Assembly: GCF_003640395.1 (NCBI RefSeq)
Contig: NZ_RBZQ01000002.1
Location: 1 to 64,000, forward strand
Reading direction: 5' to 3'
DNA: 64,000 nucleotides
DNA from: Stutzerimonas urumqiensis
Lineage (GTDB): Bacteria; Pseudomonadota; Gammaproteobacteria; Pseudomonadales; Pseudomonadaceae
In this document: one piece after another, positions 57,357 through 64,000 of the stretch
How the letters are laid out: the number at the start of each line of letters is the position of its first letter
How positions within the stretch are numbered: position 1 is the stretch's first letter
The notes under the pieces: model-generated
Seen by the model: only the letters and a program-made list of their open reading frames with translations
Told to the model about the DNA's origin: nothing
Database searches by the model: none
Made by a program: the position numbers and the translations under genes

Positions 57357-59612
57357 TCAACGTGTTTCGACCAGCAGCCCGTCGACCCGCTGGAAACCGC
57401 GCGGCAGCTTGTTGCCTCGCCGACCGCGCTCGCCCTTGTAGTGCTCCAGGTCGTCGGCTCGCAGTGACAGCGTCCGCTTGCCGGCCTGCAGGACCAGCGT
57501 GGCGCCGGGCGGCAGGATGGCCAGATCGGTCAGGTACTCGTCCCGGCTGGCGACGCGCTCGCCCGGGATACCGATGATCTTGTTGCCCTTGCCCTTGGCC
57601 AGTTGCGGCAGGTCGCGCACCGGGAACACCAGCAACCGCCCCTCGGTGGTCACCGCGGCCAGCCAGTCGTCCTCGCGGCTGGTCACCGGCCGCGGCGCGA
57701 TCACGCGGGCGCCCGCCGGCAACGACAGCAGCGTCTTGCCAGCCTTGTTCTTGGCTTGCAGGTCCTCGCCCTTCACGACGAAGCCGTAGCCGGCATCGGA
57801 CGCCAGCACATACAGCGCATCGTCGTCCGGCAGCAGCACGCATTCGAATCCGGCCCCCGGCGGTGGCGTCAGACGACCGGTCAGCGGCTCGCCCTGGCCG
57901 CGCGCGGATGGCAGCGAATGCGCGGCCAGCGAATAGCTGCGGCCGGTGCTGTCGATGAACACCGCGAACTGGTTGGAGCGGCCCGGCGCGGCGACCTTGA
58001 AGGCGTCGCCGGCCTTGTACGACAGGCCGGCCGGCTCGATGTCGTGGCCCTTGGCGGCGCGAACCCAGCCCTTCTCAGACAGCACCACGGTGATCGGCTC
58101 GGAGGGCATCAATTCGTTTTCGGCCAGCGCCCGTGCCTCGACGCGCTCGACGATCGGCGAGCGGCGCGCATCGCCGTACTTCTCGGCGTCTTCGAGCAAT
58201 TCCTTGCGGACCAGTTTCTTGAGCTTGGCCTCGCTGCCGAGCAGCGCCAGCAAGCGCTCGCGCTCCTTGGCCAGCTCGTCCTGCTCGCCGCGAATCTTCA
58301 TTTCCTCGAGACGCGCCAATTGCCGCAGTCGCGTGTCCAGGATGTAGTCGGCCTGCAGCTCGGAGAGCGCGAAACGCGCCATGAGCACGGGCTTGGGCTG
58401 ATCCTCGGTACGAATGATGTGGATGACTTCGTCCAGATTGAGGAAGGCGACCAGCAAGCCTTCCAACAGATGCAGCCGCCGCTCGACCTTGTCCAGGCGG
58501 AACTGAAGGCGTCGGCGAACCGTGCCGATGCGGTAGGTCAGCCACTCGCCGAGCAGCACGCGCAGGTTCTTGACCTGCGGGCGGGCGTCGAGGCCGATTA
58601 CGTTCATGTTGACGCGGTAGCTGCTCTCGAGGTCCGTCGTGGCGAAGAGGTGCTGCATCAGCGCCTCGACGTCGACCCGGTTCGAGCGCGGAATGATGAC
58701 GATGCGGCACGGATTCTCGTGATCCGATTCGTCGCGCAGGTCCGCAACCATCGGCAGTTTCTTGGCCTGCATCTGCGAGGCGATCTGCTCGAGCACCTTC
58801 GCACCCGACACCTGGTGGGGCAGCGCCGTGACCACCACGTCGCCGTCCTCGACCCGGTACACCGCGCGCATCCGCACCGAGCCACGGCCGCTCTCGTAGA
58901 GCTTCAGCAGGTCGGCGCGCGGCGTGACGATCTCCGCCTCGGTCGGGAAGTCCGGACCCTGTACGTGTTCGCACAGCTGCTCGACGGTCGCCTGCGGCTC
59001 GTCCAGCAGGCGCACGCAGGCCGCAGCGACCTCCCGCAAGTTGTGCGGCGGGACGTCGGTCGCCATGCCGACGGCAATGCCCGTGGTGCCGTTGAGCAGC
59101 AGGTTCGGCAGGCGCGCGGGCAGCGTCGCCGGCTCCTCGAGGGTACCGTCGAAGTTGGGCACCCAATCGACCGTGCCCTGCCCCAGCTCGGACAGCAGCA
59201 CCTCGGAATAGCGCGACAGCCGCGCCTCGGTATAACGCATCGCGGCGAAGGACTTCGGATCGTCCGGCGCGCCCCAGTTGCCCTGGCCATCGACCAGCGT
59301 GTAACGGTAGCTGAAGGGCTGGGCCATCAGCACCATCGCCTCGTAGCAGGCGCTGTCGCCGTGCGGATGGAACTTGCCGAGCACGTCGCCGACGGTGCGC
59401 GCCGACTTCTTGTGCTTGGCGTCGGCGTCCAGGCCCAGCTCGCTCATGGCGTAGACGATGCGCCGCTGCACCGGTTTGAGGCCGTCACCGACGTGCGGCA
59501 AGGCGCGATCCATGATCACGTACATGGAATAGTTGAGGTACGCCTGCTCGGTGAAGTCGGCGAGGGAACGCCGCTCAACGCCATCCAGGCTCAGGTCGAG
59601 TGATTCGCTCAT
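57357..59612 (-). CDS. parC: DNA topoisomerase IV subunit A
   Basis: A 751-residue type IIA topoisomerase subunit that decatenates chromosomes. The winged-helix active site has [12 protein letters not shown] with the catalytic Tyr127. The quinolone-resistance region [15 protein letters not shown] keeps Ser87 and Glu91, the residues of susceptible pseudomonads. The C-terminal beta-pinwheel follows from about residue 490. It is the last gene of the parE-...-parC run, 31 bases after the VOC gene. Confidence 0.97.
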   Translation of the reverse strand: MSESLDLSLDGVERRSLADFTEQAYLNYSMYVIMDRALPHVGDGLKPVQRRIVYAMSELGLDADAKHKKSARTVGDVLGKFHPHGDSACYEAMVLMAQPFSYRYTLVDGQGNWGAPDDPKSFAAMRYTEARLSRYSEVLLSELGQGTVDWVPNFDGTLEEPATLPARLPNLLLNGTTGIAVGMATDVPPHNLREVAAACVRLLDEPQATVEQLCEHVQGPDFPTEAEIVTPRADLLKLYESGRGSVRMRAVYRVEDGDVVVTALPHQVSGAKVLEQIASQMQAKKLPMVADLRDESDHENPCRIVIIPRSNRVDVEALMQHLFATTDLESSYRVNMNVIGLDARPQVKNLRVLLGEWLTYRIGTVRRRLQFRLDKVERRLHLLEGLLVAFLNLDEVIHIIRTEDQPKPVLMARFALSELQADYILDTRLRQLARLEEMKIRGEQDELAKERERLLALLGSEAKLKKLVRKELLEDAEKYGDARRSPIVERVEARALAENELMPSEPITVVLSEKGWVRAAKGHDIEPAGLSYKAGDAFKVAAPGRSNQFAVFIDSTGRSYSLAAHSLPSARGQGEPLTGRLTPPPGAGFECVLLPDDDALYVLASDAGYGFVVKGEDLQAKNKAGKTLLSLPAGARVIAPRPVTSREDDWLAAVTTEGRLLVFPVRDLPQLAKGKGNKIIGIPGERVASRDEYLTDLAILPPGATLVLQAGKRTLSLRADDLEHYKGERGRRGNKLPRGFQRVDGLLVETR

Positions 59613-59643
59613 CGGCAGTTTTCTTCAGATAAGGGTGTATGAC

Positions 59644-59994
59644 TCACGGCCGCTGCTCACCGAACTTGAGCAAATTGCCGTGGAGGTCCGTGACATAGAG
59701 TTCTTTCATGCCCCAGGGCCGGACGATCGGCTCCGCGAGGCTCAAGCCGCGTGCGCTGAACTCCGCATGCAGGGCCTGGCAATCGCCGGTGCGCACGTAG
59801 CAGGAGGTGTTTTCCGCCAGGTGTCGCTCGGGGCAGAGCCAGAAGTGCAACTCGGCCCCGTCGCGCGCCAGGATCAGGTAGTCGGGCGCTTGCAGCAGGG
59901 CCTGAAAGCCGAGAAACCGGGTGTAGAACGCCTGGGTTTCGGCGAAGTCCAGCGAGGCCAGCACCGGCACCGTCGCCTGTATCAGAGCAGTCAT
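59644..59994 (-). CDS. VOC-superfamily (glyoxalase/bleomycin-resistance-like) protein
   Basis: A 116-residue protein with two beta-alpha-beta-beta-beta modules: ATVPVLASLDFAETQAFYTRFLGF, LHFWLCPERHLAENTSCYVRT, and GMKELYVTDLHGNLLKFGE. It resembles bleomycin-binding (BLMA-like) members that sequester ligand as dimers. His in ELHFW and Glu in KFGE may be metal ligands. Its ATG overlaps the stop of the protease gene (ATGA). As I recall, P. aeruginosa lacks this gene between parE and parC. Confidence 0.87.
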   Translation of the reverse strand: MTALIQATVPVLASLDFAETQAFYTRFLGFQALLQAPDYLILARDGAELHFWLCPERHLAENTSCYVRTGDCQALHAEFSARGLSLAEPIVRPWGMKELYVTDLHGNLLKFGEQRP

Positions 59995-60511
59995 CGAGTC
60001 GGCCGTTGCTGCCGCAGCACCAGGGTGCCGGCGCGCTGGGTGAATTCGAGTTGGCTGAGGGCGCTCATGCCGAGCAACACCTGCTCGCCGTCGAAACCGG
60101 GGGCGACCAGCGCGGCGACATCGCGCAGCACGATGTCACCGAGTTCGAGGCGATCGAGCCGGGTGCGATAGCCACGGGTCTGCCCGTTGGCCGTCTGCAG
60201 GGTCACGGCGGCGCCTAGCGAGAGGCCGAGCGAATCGGCCAGCTCATCGGAAATCGCCACGTCGGTGGCGCCGGTGTCGAGCAGGAACACCACCGGCTCG
60301 CCATTGATCTTTCCCGAGGCGACGAAGTGGCCCTGTACGTTGGCCTCGAGCAGCACCTCGATGCGATTGCCCTGGTGCGCCGACACCGGCTCGGTGTTGG
60401 GGTTGAGCCGGCCCTGTTCCCAGTCCGCGAAGAACCGCGTCGCCAGGAAAAGTCCCATGCCCCACGCGAGGACCAGCATGACGCGGCCCGCCCGGCGCCC
60501 GACCGGCTGGC

Positions 60512-60515
<4 letters not shown>
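59991..60515 (-). CDS. Membrane-anchored retropepsin-like aspartic protease (clan AA)
   Basis: A 174-residue protein with one N-terminal membrane helix (VMLVLAWGMGLFLATRFF) and a periplasmic single-lobe aspartic protease domain. The active-site motif is VVFLLDTGATDVAISD (DTG), followed by the hydrophobic LLGMSALSQLEF flap/C-terminal strand. The TIGR02281-like family functions as a dimer; the substrate is unknown. The start is GTG 60515, overlapping the previous stop (GTGA). Confidence 0.83.

Positions 60516-64000
<3,485 letters not shown>

Noticed and set aside
57603-59603. 666-codon plus-strand frame opposite parC
   Set aside because: Antisense shadow of parC with His/Arg/Val bias and no recognisable domain.

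Overview
The window is GC-rich chromosomal DNA of a Pseudomonas-type gammaproteobacterium. Gene content and order match the Pseudomonas blocks leuS-lptE-holA, lipAB-dacC-rlpA-sltB1-rodA-mrdA-rlmH-rsfS-nadD-proA, and orn-rsgA-motBA-psd-fimW-fimX-serB-parC-parE (recalled from memory of P. aeruginosa). A type I-E CRISPR array and several differences from that species point to a stutzeri/balearica-like lineage (Stutzerimonas). The species call is an inference; no search was run.

Layout. 1-143 is the end of an IS3-family insertion sequence, with the first codons of its OrfA on the minus strand. It abuts a 13-repeat type I-E CRISPR array (144-903) that has no cas genes in the window. 972-4690 carries an AidB-like acyl-CoA dehydrogenase and a 7TMR-DISM sensor kinase. 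4818-8863 holds thiD-thiE-hemL, a small membrane protein and a Sel1-repeat protein. 8970-14409 is miaB-phoH(ybeZ)-ybeY-corC-lnt (tRNA modification, rRNA maturation, lipoprotein acylation). Its 3' end overlaps an opposing ElyC/DUF218 gene, followed by a zinc-ribbon gene. 15921-20230 is leuS-lptE-holA, followed by a short ribosome-rescue gene, arfA, with an internal hairpin, and a lytic transglycosylase. A strong bidirectional terminator at 21869-21908 separates these from the long minus-strand block lipA...proA (21917-32856). That block makes lipoate and NAD, assembles the elongasome (RodA/PBP2), trims and modifies peptidoglycan, and finishes ribosomes.

33048-36709 has a DedA-PAP2 fusion, a Lon-N-domain protein, an LrgAB-type pair and a MaoC-like hydratase. 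36769-40764 is a D-glucarate module (gudD, gudP, GntR/FCD regulator). A promoter overlaps a palindrome, and a 217-nt leader holds a possible leader peptide and hairpin. 40957-44137 holds an NAD(P)-binding protein, orn, a membrane-anchored methyltransferase and rsgA. 44138-53546 is a motility and surface-behaviour region: motBA with a sigma-28-like promoter, an HDOD protein, rhodanese, psd, and the c-di-GMP effectors fimW and fimX. 53583-57209 has serB, a divergent AhpA/YtjB-type membrane protein whose C-terminus looks like a degenerate class III nucleotide cyclase, and a PqiC-like lipoprotein. 57357-64000 is an overlapping minus-strand run yqiA (cut by the window edge), parE, a phytase-like periplasmic protein, a retropepsin-like protease, a VOC protein and parC.

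Most of the window is core genome. The accessory or unusual parts are the IS/CRISPR edge, the gud leader, the arfA internal hairpin, the cyclase-like domain, and the passengers between parE and parC. Adjacent genes are often translationally coupled by 4-nt ATGA/GTGA/TTGA overlaps, which was used to choose several non-ATG starts. No rRNA or tRNA gene was seen.
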